From: Oribacterium sp. UBA4274
Lineage (GTDB): Bacteria > Bacillota > Clostridia > Lachnospirales > Lachnospiraceae
Assembly: GCA_002396005.1 (NCBI GenBank)
Contig: DGVW01000109.1
Coordinates: 4,631 to 20,236, forward strand
Direction: 5' to 3'
Length of the DNA stretch: 15,606 nucleotides
In this document: piece by piece, positions 7,100 to 13,267 of the stretch
Layout: the number at the start of each line of letters is the position of its first letter
How positions within the stretch are numbered: the stretch's first letter is position 1
Program-made: the position numbers and the translations under genes
The notes under the pieces: model-generated
The model's database searches: none
Told to the model about the DNA's origin: nothing
Seen by the model: the letters and a program-made list of their open reading frames with translations, nothing else

Positions 7100-8230
7100 T
7101 TAGTTCTGTCCAAGACGAAGTGCCTTGATAAGCTCCTGTGCATCACGAGCTGAATCATAGTCAGAATCGTTAGCTTCTACATATCCCTTGTGAGTGTAGA
7201 TAGCGATAACTTCCTTACCCTCTTCAGTATTACCGATGTTGATCATAGCCTGCTTGAATGCAGCCTTGAAATCCTCATCCATCATAACCGGAGATACTTT
7301 TGAACCGGAAATAGTATCGTTATAGATACCCTCTGTTACACCGATTACATTTGTATCATCCCAAATAGAATTCTCCATAGCATACTCAGCATTCCACTTT
7401 TCCTCATAATCACGACGAGCATCTGCATAAGTGCAGAGAACATCGATCTGACCCTGAGCAAGACGTGCAAATGCTGTTCCGTAAGAATCACACTCTACAG
7501 CATGTGTAAGATCTGTAATGTTCTTTCCAAAGTTCTTCTGAATCCAAAGAGCCGGATAGATGTAACCTGCTGATGATGTAGGTCCCATAACACCCCAGTT
7601 AAGGCCATCAAGGTCTTCCCATGTAAGCTCTTCACCGTTGTTAACCTTCTCCGCAATTGCCTTACCTGCATCTGTAGGGCCGGCAATTACAAGTGCACGA
7701 TAGAATGTAACCTGATCTTCTGTCGGCTTTGTAGGCTTCTGATCATTCCAATCCTTTGCGCTATCGCTATCAATTGAAAGTCCATCTCTTGTTGCAGTAA
7801 GAAGAACCTCTGCATCATCGTCATAAAGAACATATGTACCGCCAGGTATAAATCCAACATCAATAGTACCTGCTGCAAGACCTTCACCTACAGCCTCATA
7901 GCTTGTACCTACTGTGATATTGACATCCTTGATGTTGTAGCCAAGCGGAGCCATCTCCTTCTTGATCATATCCTTGAGAGGCTCAGTAGCTGTAACGATT
8001 TCATCAGGCTCACGTGATGGTACGAATGCAACATTAAGAACGTCAACGTCCTTTGCATCGGCAGCTGCCTCTACAGCTGTATCCTCTGCGCCTGCAGCGG
8101 CTGTTGTCTCTCCTGCTGCTTCTGATGCAGCTGCACTGGTTGCACTAGGTGCTGCTGTAGTAGAACCACAACCTACAAGAGCAGATGCAGCCATAGCAGC
8201 AGCAAGAAGTAAAGAAATGGATTTTTTCAT
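7100..8230 (-). CDS. phnD: Phosphonate-type ABC transporter substrate-binding lipoprotein PhnD
   Basis: A 376-residue lipoprotein that captures the ligand outside the membrane. The start is the ATG at 8230, preceded at 5 bases by GAGGAGG (8236-8242). The reading frame stays open 50 codons further upstream, but that part is AT-rich, non-lipoprotein-like and has no ribosome site. Residues 1-20 form a signal peptide with lipobox LVG-Cys21. A flexible Ala/Ser/Thr/Glu tether (22-62) follows, then a type II periplasmic-binding fold (VLNVAFVPSREPDE from 64, IDVGFIPGG 123-131). TSSAGY (218-223) matches the Ser/Thr-rich oxyanion-binding loop of the PhnD/phosphite-binding family. It is the first gene of the importer operon. 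Phosphonate, phosphite, hypophosphite or a phosphate ester are all possible ligands. Confidence 0.93.
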   Translation of the reverse strand: MKKSISLLLAAAMAASALVGCGSTTAAPSATSAAASEAAGETTAAAGAEDTAVEAAADAKDVDVLNVAFVPSREPDEIVTATEPLKDMIKKEMAPLGYNIKDVNITVGTSYEAVGEGLAAGTIDVGFIPGGTYVLYDDDAEVLLTATRDGLSIDSDSAKDWNDQKPTKPTEDQVTFYRALVIAGPTDAGKAIAEKVNNGEELTWEDLDGLNWGVMGPTSSAGYIYPALWIQKNFGKNITDLTHAVECDSYGTAFARLAQGQIDVLCTYADARRDYEEKWNAEYAMENSIWDDTNVIGVTEGIYNDTISGSKVSPVMMDEDFKAAFKQAMINIGNTEEGKEVIAIYTHKGYVEANDSDYDSARDAQELIKALRLGQN

Positions 8231-8308
8231 GTTTTCCTCCTCGATATGAAGCCGTAGCTTCTTCGTAAAAATAACAGCAAAATTGCTGTCTACCCAAAAA
8301 CCTAAAAA

Positions 8309-8337
8309 AGTATATCTAAGGTTTTTAAAAGTAGCAA
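8309..8337 (-). promoter_or_regulatory. Probable sigma-A promoter of phnD-C-E-E with overlapping inverted repeat
   Basis: On the - strand, -35 TTGCTA (8332-8337), a 17-base spacer and -10 TATACT (8309-8314). The predicted transcript starts near 8302, giving a leader of about 70 bases. An 8-bp inverted repeat, AAAAACCT (8296-8303) and AGGTTTTT (8319-8326), brackets the -10 element and start site and is a candidate operator. Confidence 0.6.
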
Positions 8338-8463
8338 TACATTCCATATAAATTATATAAAAAAAACATAACTTTACCATAGTATTTAGTTATGAAATTT
8401 TTCAAAACCTATAATTTGATTCACTAATTCATATTTTCTCTTAAATTTAACATAATATTTGAG

Positions 8464-8639
8464 TTATCCACATATTTTTGCACTTTTCCACCTTATTCAC
8501 ATCTTATTTTTATCAAAAAAGGCACAATTCTTAATGAATTGTGCCCAAAAATGCTCATTTTATGTTTATAACTGCGACTTATCCACTTTTTCATGGAGAG
8601 AAATCCATATTTTGTTGATAAATCTTCAACTTATACACA
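8464..8639 (+). promoter_or_regulatory. Cluster of DnaA-box-like sequences
   Basis: Three 9-mers fit the DnaA-box consensus TTATNCACA in the same orientation: TTATCCACA (8464-8472), TTATTCACA (8493-8501) and TTATACACA (8631-8639). A one-mismatch copy, TTATCCACT, lies at 8579-8587, and TTATCAACA lies on the opposite strand at 8613-8621. The surrounding DNA is very AT-rich. No dnaA, dnaN, parB or rep gene is nearby, so an origin is not supported; a DnaA-binding cluster acting in titration or gene regulation is the more plausible reading. Confidence 0.5.
8515..8545 (-). terminator. Intrinsic terminator of the amino-acid ABC transporter operon
   Basis: A perfect 10-bp stem (GGCACAATTC 8521-8530 with GAATTGTGCC 8536-8545) with a 5-base loop is followed on the - strand by TTTTTTGATAAAAAT. 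It lies about 130 bases after the stop of the ATPase gene. It prevents read-through into phnD. Confidence 0.88.
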
Positions 8640-8675
8640 CTTAAAAGAGGATTATTTATATAGATTTTTAATTAT

Positions 8676-9440
8676 TTACAGAATGCTCTTATATCTTCCG
8701 AGGAATGCCTTCATTCTCTCATTATCCGAATTAAATACTTCTTCTGCAGAACCTCTCTCCACAACAACGCCATCTGCCATAAAGATAACTTTATCCGATA
8801 TATCTCTGGCAAAGGCCATCTCATGAGTAACTATAACCATGGCTATATTCAGGTCTTTCAGAGACTTTATCACCTTAAGCACCTCACCGGTAAGCTCCGG
8901 ATCCAAAGCACTGGTCGGCTCATCAAAGAAAAGAACCTTTGGACTGAGTGCCAGCGCTCTCGCTATAGCAACCCTCTGCTGCTGCCCTCCCGATAATTGA
9001 TATGGATAGTAGCCTGCTTTATCACTTAATCCCATTTTTTCCAAAAGGTCTCTTCCAATCTTCTCTGCTTCAGCTCTCGGCTTTTTCTGAACATTGATAA
9101 CTGCATCTGTCACATTCTGAAGCACGTTCCAATGTGGAAACAGATTGAATTGCTGAAACACAAGTCCGTATACAGATTTAACCTGCTTCAATGTCTCTTT
9201 ATCTGCATAAACCGCTTTTCCGGAAGAATCATTCTCAGCAACAACCTTGTCCTGATATTTCAGTGTGCCGGAATCAAGTGTTTCGAGAAGTGTTGCACAT
9301 CTTAAAAGTGTAGATTTTCCGGAACCGGACGGACCGATTATAGATACAATTTCTCCATCTGCAACTTCAATACTTATATCTTTAAGAACCCGGAGATTGC
9401 CAAAGTTCTTTTTAACATTTTTCATCTCTAAAAGATTCAT
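8676..9440 (-). CDS. Polar amino-acid ABC transporter ATPase (GlnQ/HisP family)
   Basis: A 254-residue ABC ATPase of the polar amino-acid uptake type. It has Walker A GPSGSGKST (36-44), Q-loop VFQQFNLFPH (94-103), signature LSGGQQQRVAIARAL (149-163), Walker B VLFFDEPTSALDPE (169-182, catalytic Glu174) and switch His206 in THEMAFAR. The FNLFPH and FDEPTSALDPE wording is characteristic of the GlnQ/HisP/TcyC group. It follows the permease gene by 58 bases and has only a weak ribosome site (AGAGAA), so it may be expressed at lower level or by reinitiation. The amino acid carried cannot be told; no binding protein is encoded next to it. Confidence 0.92.
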   Translation of the reverse strand: MNLLEMKNVKKNFGNLRVLKDISIEVADGEIVSIIGPSGSGKSTLLRCATLLETLDSGTLKYQDKVVAENDSSGKAVYADKETLKQVKSVYGLVFQQFNLFPHWNVLQNVTDAVINVQKKPRAEAEKIGRDLLEKMGLSDKAGYYPYQLSGGQQQRVAIARALALSPKVLFFDEPTSALDPELTGEVLKVIKSLKDLNIAMVIVTHEMAFARDISDKVIFMADGVVVERGSAEEVFNSDNERMKAFLGRYKSIL

Positions 9441-9498
9441 ATACTATTCTCTAAACTTTCTTATATATTTTAGAAAAACTTCTGTAACTGACGTAATA

Positions 9499-10167
9499 TC
9501 ACTTGTAGTAATCAAGCTTTTTCTCGGCTTTTTCCATAACCATCGCCACAACAAAGTTAAAAATGTAATAAAACACACCGGCAACAATCAGTGGTGTCAT
9601 AGAGGTCTGACTGGATGACAAAGCTTTTGCCTGAGTAAACATCTCCATAACAGAAATTGAAAATGCGAGGGATGTATCTTTTACGAGAGTTATGATCTCA
9701 TTTGTTACAGAAGGAAGTATCCTCTTTATAACCTGTGGCAGTATGATTCTGAAAAAGGTCTGCATCTTACTGTATCCGAGTATCTCTGCTGCTTCATACT
9801 GACCAATCGGCATGGATTGTATACCGGATCTGTAAATCTCCGCAAAGTATGCAGCATAGTTGATGATGAAACCGATATATACAGCCGAGTTTCTGTATGT
9901 AGGACTCAACTTTATATTAAACAGGTAATACGGTCCGTAATAAACCACAAAAAGCTGAAGCATGAGAGGGGTTCCTCTCATTATGGAAATGTACACCTTG
10001 GTCAGACCATTGATAAGTGCATTTTTGGACATCCTGCCGAAAGCTACAAGTAGTCCCAGCGGAAGGCTAAACAGCAAAGTAATTGCAAAAATCCGTACGG
10101 AAACTATAAGTCCTTCCAGTAATTGTATAACTATTTGCGAAAGTGTCACTTCTGATCCTCCAGTCAT
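9499..10167 (-). CDS. Polar amino-acid ABC transporter permease (HisM/GlnP family)
   Basis: A 222-residue inner-membrane permease. Hydrophobic segments lie at about 22-40 and 88-105, with others near 60-80 and at the C-terminal 190-212. The EAA loop EAAEILGYSKMQTFFRIILPQ (about 123-143) is diagnostic. Two starts are possible. The ATG at 10167 has a modest AGGAAC upstream. A GTG six codons later (10149) has GGAGG at exactly 7 bases and would give 216 residues; this second start may be the real one. The family usually works as a homo- or heterodimer; only one permease is present, so a homodimer is expected. It is the promoter-proximal gene of a permease-ATPase pair. Confidence 0.92.
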   Translation of the reverse strand: MTGGSEVTLSQIVIQLLEGLIVSVRIFAITLLFSLPLGLLVAFGRMSKNALINGLTKVYISIMRGTPLMLQLFVVYYGPYYLFNIKLSPTYRNSAVYIGFIINYAAYFAEIYRSGIQSMPIGQYEAAEILGYSKMQTFFRIILPQVIKRILPSVTNEIITLVKDTSLAFSISVMEMFTQAKALSSSQTSMTPLIVAGVFYYIFNFVVAMVMEKAEKKLDYYK

Positions 10168-10238
10168 TTGTTCCTACCGGCCCTAAGCCCTTGGAATAAT
10201 ATAAATTTACCACTTAAATGTATTGAGTTTCACATCTC

Positions 10239-10244
10239 ATTATA
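10239..10244 (-). promoter_or_regulatory. Extended -10 promoter element for the amino-acid ABC operon
   Basis: TGGTATAAT on the - strand gives a perfect TATAAT (10239-10244) preceded by TGN, the extended -10 form; no good -35 is visible. The transcript would begin near 10232, about 65 bases before the permease start. Confidence 0.5.
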
Positions 10245-10275
10245 CCATGCCTACTGCACCTTTTATTACGGTGTA

Positions 10276-10285
10276 TCCGGCCGGA
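10276..10285. repeat. GC palindrome TCCGGCCGGA between two promoters
   Basis: A perfect 10-bp palindrome lies in an otherwise AT-rich region, about 16 bases downstream of the -10 of the distal promoter (10302-10307) and upstream of the proximal promoter (10239-10244). This is a position where a repressor could act. Inference only. Confidence 0.35.
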
Positions 10286-10301
10286 GACGCTTATTTTTCT
10301 G

Positions 10302-10330
10302 ATTATACATAACACTTTAATTCGATGCAA
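10302..10330 (-). promoter_or_regulatory. Candidate sigma-A promoter for the amino-acid ABC operon
   Basis: On the - strand, -35 TTGCAT (10325-10330), a 17-base spacer and a perfect -10 TATAAT (10302-10307). The transcript would start near 10295, about 130 bases before the permease start. Confidence 0.5.
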
Positions 10331-10377
10331 TGATAAATCGCTAAACCAAGTAAGAATTATACTATGTTTTTTCCACA

Positions 10378-10423
10378 TAAAAAAACATACAGCTGCGGCG
10401 GAAAACTACCACGACTGTATGTT
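10378..10423 (-). terminator. Intrinsic terminator of the DUF3881 gene
   Basis: A 9-bp stem (AACATACAG 10384-10392 with CTGTATGTT 10415-10423) encloses a 22-base GC-richer loop that can add about 4 more pairs. On the - strand the stem runs straight into TTTTTTT (10385-10378 region). It begins about 80 bases after the stop codon. Confidence 0.75.
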
Positions 10424-10501
10424 ATATGTTCATTATAAAGCAAAATAAACTCTGCTTTTCCACACTTATCTCATATCAGATGAGCTCCCGTTTGATTATG
10501 A

Positions 10502-11431
10502 TCATACTTCATCAATATCAGAATCATCATGATTCATCTCATCTTTATGATCATCCTCAACAAACTCAAAATTGCCCTGCATCCAGATCTTACCCTTAAA
10601 CCTTCTACCGACTGCAGGAACACCAACAAGATCAGACTCATTGATCGCTACATGGAAGATGCAATCATTGCAGCTAATCTTCATGTCTACCACATTTTCA
10701 TGGGTGTAAACATTTTCCTTAACTCTGAGAGATACTATTTCACCGATGATAGAGTACACATCACACTCTACACCTGTTGGCATAAAGCAGGTCTCTACAA
10801 TAGTATAGAGATCTTCTGTGATCATACGCTGATGCGCTTCATTGAAAAGGTTAATATCAGTTTCAGTAAGAGTATCGATAGCTTCTTGATCGCCCTGTCT
10901 TGCTGCCTCAAAAAGTCTTCTGCGTTCGTTTCTCTTACGCTTCATGGTCTCCGGATCCTCATCCTTTTTCTCAATAGGAAGAAGTATCTTACCTTCACTT
11001 GCAAGGCCTGTAAGGAACGCCTGACGGGCTTTTACATGCATCTGCATACGTACAAGCTCTCTCAATTGAACAGAGTTTGTTATATAGAAGATAAGGGTTA
11101 TACCTGATCTGAAATCCTCAAGCACACCTGCATATGTTTCTTTCTCAAGATGTCTTTCCACAGAACCCGCCTCTGTGAGTGTTCCATCATATGAACGCAT
11201 ATATGGGAAATAATACTTCCTGTGGAATATACCGTCTTTACTACGTTCACCAACCACAGCTATACCCATAGAAGGAGCTACAGGAAGCTGATACTGTTCT
11301 ATAACAGAACCATCATCCCCATTAATGATAAGTGTACGGTACTTTTCATTGACCGCTCTTTCAAGCAATGGCTCCAACTGCATATCGGTATCTAATTTTG
11401 AAAATCCAATTGTTCTCAGAAATTTATGCAT
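10502..11431 (-). CDS. DUF3881 family protein
   Basis: A 309-residue soluble protein with no signal peptide or membrane segment. The N-terminal MHKFLRTIGFSKL and the MGIAVVGE...YYFPY, ETYAGVLEDF and GITLIFYI segments match what I recall of DUF3881, a family of unknown function found mainly in Lachnospiraceae. A highly charged stretch (KKDEDPETMKRKRNERRRL, about 155-173) probably forms a helix, and the C-terminal tail is strongly acidic (Glu/Asp-rich after about 290). GAGG lies about 6 bases upstream of the ATG. It is flanked by terminators on both sides and so is monocistronic. No function should be assigned; its position beside gdhA is not evidence of a shared pathway. Confidence 0.85.
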   Translation of the reverse strand: MHKFLRTIGFSKLDTDMQLEPLLERAVNEKYRTLIINGDDGSVIEQYQLPVAPSMGIAVVGERSKDGIFHRKYYFPYMRSYDGTLTEAGSVERHLEKETYAGVLEDFRSGITLIFYITNSVQLRELVRMQMHVKARQAFLTGLASEGKILLPIEKKDEDPETMKRKRNERRRLFEAARQGDQEAIDTLTETDINLFNEAHQRMITEDLYTIVETCFMPTGVECDVYSIIGEIVSLRVKENVYTHENVVDMKISCNDCIFHVAINESDLVGVPAVGRRFKGKIWMQGNFEFVEDDHKDEMNHDDSDIDEV

Positions 11432-11524
11432 GAATACCTCTTTACTACCGACTAGCTCTCATCCAGTCTGAAACTCTATATCGGTGTACATAATTTCCAA
11501 TTAAGAAAATATCACATTAAATCA

Positions 11525-11558
11525 ACGAAAGTCAGGTGGATAACCACCTGACTTTCGT
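11525..11558 (-). terminator. Intrinsic terminator of gdhA
   Basis: A perfect 15-bp stem (11525-11539 with 11544-11558, arm ACGAAAGTCAGGTGG) with a 4-base loop ATAA lies about 68 bases after the gdhA stop. The - strand tail is TGATTTAATG, a weak U-tract, so termination depends on the strong stem. Confidence 0.78.
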
Positions 11559-11625
11559 ATATTACTATAACCATTTACTAATTGCAAGCAATCCCTATGA
11601 AGCAATAACAAAGCATGCCGGCGAA

Positions 11626-12960
11626 TTAAACCAATCCCTGTGCAAGCATTGCATTAGAAACCTTCTCAAAACCTGCAATATTGGCACCAACTACGAAGTT
11701 GCCCTCATATCCATATCTCTTAGCTGCATCAGCTACGTTGTTATAGATATTGGTCATGATGCCCTTAAGCTTTCCATCAACTTCCTCAAATGTCCAGCTG
11801 AGTCTCTCTGAGTTCTGTGACATCTCGAGAGCTGAAACTGCAACACCGCCGGCATTGGCAGCCTTGGCTGGCATATACAGGATCTTAGCTGCAAGATATG
11901 CATCGATAGCATCTGAATCTGATGGCATGTTAGCACCCTCAGCAACTGCCCAGCAGCCGTTTGCAAGGAGAGTCTTGGCAGCTTCACCGTTGATCTCATT
12001 CTGTGTAGCACATGGAAGTGCGATATCACACTTTACACCCCATGGCTTCTCACCGTCATGATACTCTGAACCAGGTACACGCTTAGCATACTCACTGATT
12101 CTTGCTCTCTCTACCTGCTTGATCTGTACAAGTACGTCAAAGTTGATTCCATTTGGATCATATACATATCCGTTAGAATCAGAAACAGTAACAACCTTTG
12201 CACCAAGCTCTGTAGCCTTCTGAAGAGCGTACTGTGCAACGTTTCCTGAACCTGAGATAACTACTGTAGCACCCTGAAGTGACTTGCCTGCAGCCTTTAC
12301 CATTTCCGATGTGATATAAACGAGACCGTATCCTGTAGCCTCAGGTCTTGCAAGAGAACCGCCAAATGAAAGTCCCTTACCTGTAAGAACACCCTCATAG
12401 AGATTTGTAAGTCTCTTGTACTGACCGTAAAGGTAACCTACCTCACGTCCGCCTACTCCGATATCACCGGCAGGAACGTCTACATCCTTACCGATATACT
12501 TGAAAAGCTCTGTCATGAAGCTCTGGCAGAAACGCATAACCTCTGCATCTGACTTGCCATGAGGATCGAAATCAGAACCACCCTTACCGCCGCCGATAGG
12601 AAGACCTGTAAGTGAGTTCTTGAGGATCTGCTCCATACCAAGGAACTTAAGGATTGACTGTGTAACTGAAGGATGGAAACGAAGACCTCCCTTGTAAGGT
12701 CCAATTGCAGAGTTAAACTGTACTCTGTAACCAAGATTTACATGGTTAACACCCTTATCATCTGTCCAAGGAACTCTAAAAGTGATGATTCTCTCCGGCT
12801 CAACGAATCTCTCAAGGAGAGCATTCTTTCTGTAAACATCCTCGTTCTTCTGAACGATAGGATCAAGAGAATCAAGAATTCTCTTTGCAGCCTCAAGGAA
12901 TTCCGACTCATAAGGATGCTTTGCTTTTAAATTTTCATAGACTTCTGCAACATAAGACAT
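11626..12960 (-). CDS. gdhA: Glutamate dehydrogenase (hexameric, GdhA type)
   Basis: A 444-residue cytoplasmic enzyme catalysing 2-oxoglutarate + NH4+ + NAD(P)H to glutamate, and the reverse. The length is normal for the small hexameric class. The catalytic domain shows GPYKGGLRF (substrate Lys90), PIGGGKGGSDFDP with catalytic Lys126, and PAGDIGVGGRE with Asp166. The Rossmann domain shows GSGNVAQYA (237-245), followed by VTVSDSNGYVYD. An S-D-S rather than an acidic residue after the second strand favours NADP or dual use, but this is not decisive. The start has AAGGAGG (12969-12975) with 8-base spacing. That ribosome site is complementary to an upstream leader hairpin, suggesting translational control. 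adhE lies upstream but ends in its own terminator, and a promoter sits between them. Confidence 0.96.
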   Translation of the reverse strand: MSYVAEVYENLKAKHPYESEFLEAAKRILDSLDPIVQKNEDVYRKNALLERFVEPERIITFRVPWTDDKGVNHVNLGYRVQFNSAIGPYKGGLRFHPSVTQSILKFLGMEQILKNSLTGLPIGGGKGGSDFDPHGKSDAEVMRFCQSFMTELFKYIGKDVDVPAGDIGVGGREVGYLYGQYKRLTNLYEGVLTGKGLSFGGSLARPEATGYGLVYITSEMVKAAGKSLQGATVVISGSGNVAQYALQKATELGAKVVTVSDSNGYVYDPNGINFDVLVQIKQVERARISEYAKRVPGSEYHDGEKPWGVKCDIALPCATQNEINGEAAKTLLANGCWAVAEGANMPSDSDAIDAYLAAKILYMPAKAANAGGVAVSALEMSQNSERLSWTFEEVDGKLKGIMTNIYNNVADAAKRYGYEGNFVVGANIAGFEKVSNAMLAQGLV

Positions 12961-12971
12961 AAGATTTTCCT

Positions 12972-13064
12972 CCTTCAGGAAATAATTCTTAATTTAAAAA
13001 AAATTCGGTGCCAGGACATACTACGCCCTTTTTTCCTGAAAGGCGCCCCCATTGGCTCCGAACC
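12972..13064 (-). ncRNA. Structured gdhA leader: candidate riboswitch or attenuator
   Basis: Read as - strand RNA from about 13064. A closing stem GGUUCGGAGCCA (13064-13053) pairs with UGGCACCGAAUU (13013-13002) with one A/A mismatch and two terminal G/U pairs, and is followed by eight U (13003-12996). Inside is a 7-bp hairpin (CGCCUUU 13045-13039 with AAGGGCG 13030-13024) with loop CAGGAAAA. The segment CUUUCAGGAAA (13042-13032) is complementary, 10 Watson-Crick pairs plus one G/U, to UUUCCUGAAGG (12982-12972), which overlaps the gdhA Shine-Dalgarno AAGGAGG. The hairpin and the SD pairing cannot coexist fully. UCC at 13016-13014 could also contact the hairpin loop. I do not recognise a known riboswitch class. 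It could instead be a plain terminator in a long leader. Confidence 0.55.
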
Positions 13065-13083
13065 TCTGTGTTTTACAACTGAA

Positions 13084-13112
13084 ACTATATCACGACATAA
13101 CTTTTTCGTAAA
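13084..13112 (-). promoter_or_regulatory. Probable sigma-A promoter of gdhA
   Basis: On the - strand, -35 TTTACG (13107-13112), a 17-base spacer and -10 TATAGT (13084-13089). The predicted start near 13077 places the structured leader element at the very 5' end of a roughly 117-base untranslated region. Confidence 0.6.
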
Positions 13113-13158
13113 CCAAAAATAGTAGATATAACTAATTACTATGAATATTTGATACTAC

Positions 13159-13195
13159 ACAAAAAGCTGTGTGAAACATAAATCTCACACAGCTT
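13159..13195 (-). terminator. Intrinsic terminator of adhE
   Basis: A perfect 11-bp stem (AAGCTGTGTGA 13164-13174 with TCACACAGCTT 13185-13195), a 10-base loop and a - strand tail CTTTTTGTG lie about 75 bases after the adhE stop. Between stop and terminator there are two short overlapping inverted repeats (13204-13224; 13221-13238) of no clear role. Together with the promoter at 13084-13112 this separates adhE from gdhA. Confidence 0.82.
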
Positions 13196-13267
13196 CTCTT
13201 TATGAACTTGTTGCCACAAGGTTCACTATTTATTGAACATCAAAGCGTGACCCCTTATATGGGATAA

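Larger units (their letters stand above)
8231..8675. other. 445-base AT-rich intergenic region
   Basis: This holds the phnD leader and promoter (8231-8337), the terminator of the amino-acid ABC operon (8515-8545) and a group of DnaA-box-like sequences (8464-8639). The phnD leader contains two small hairpins in - strand RNA: a 5-bp one (8248-8261) just ahead of the ribosome site, and a 7-bp one (ACAGCAA 8274-8280 with TTGCTGT 8283-8289) followed by TTATTTTTA, which resembles a weak attenuator. I see no convincing gene; open frames here lack ribosome sites and have AT-rich composition. Confidence 0.7.
10168..10501. other. 334-base intergenic region between permease and DUF3881 genes
   Basis: It contains the terminator of the DUF3881 gene (10378-10423), two candidate promoters for the permease-ATPase operon (10302-10330 and around 10239) and a GC palindrome TCCGGCCGGA (10276-10285). 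A third TATAAT-like hexamer on the - strand at 10356-10361 has no good -35. No gene is supported here. Confidence 0.6.

Noticed and set aside
8231..8380. N-terminal extension of PhnD by 50 residues to an upstream ATG
   Set aside because: The extension is AT-rich, lies over the promoter and has no ribosome site. The internal Met at 8230 has GAGGAGG at 5 bases and begins a textbook lipoprotein signal peptide.
8459..8644. Small + strand open frame of about 61 codons in the phnD upstream spacer
   Set aside because: It runs through the operon terminator, has no ribosome site, and its low-complexity composition reflects AT-rich DNA.
8400..8675. Replication origin (oriC or plasmid)
   Set aside because: DnaA boxes and AT-rich DNA are present, but no dnaA, dnaN, rmpH, parAB or rep gene is in the window and the flanking genes are ordinary transport genes.
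11531..11543. TGGATAA word near 11537 as a DnaA box
   Set aside because: It reads GGTGGATAA, has a mismatch, and is part of the perfect gdhA terminator stem and loop.
12961..13080. T-box, lysine, SAM, TPP, FMN, ZTP, THF or glutamine riboswitch upstream of gdhA
   Set aside because: The conserved words of these classes (for example the T-box GGGUGGNACCGCG, the glnA-type GGAAGUAGG, the TPP CUGAGA) are not present. It is reported as an unclassified leader instead.
13204..13238. Two overlapping short inverted repeats after the adhE stop
   Set aside because: The stems are short, one has a bulge, neither has a U-tract, and a clear terminator lies just downstream; probably chance.
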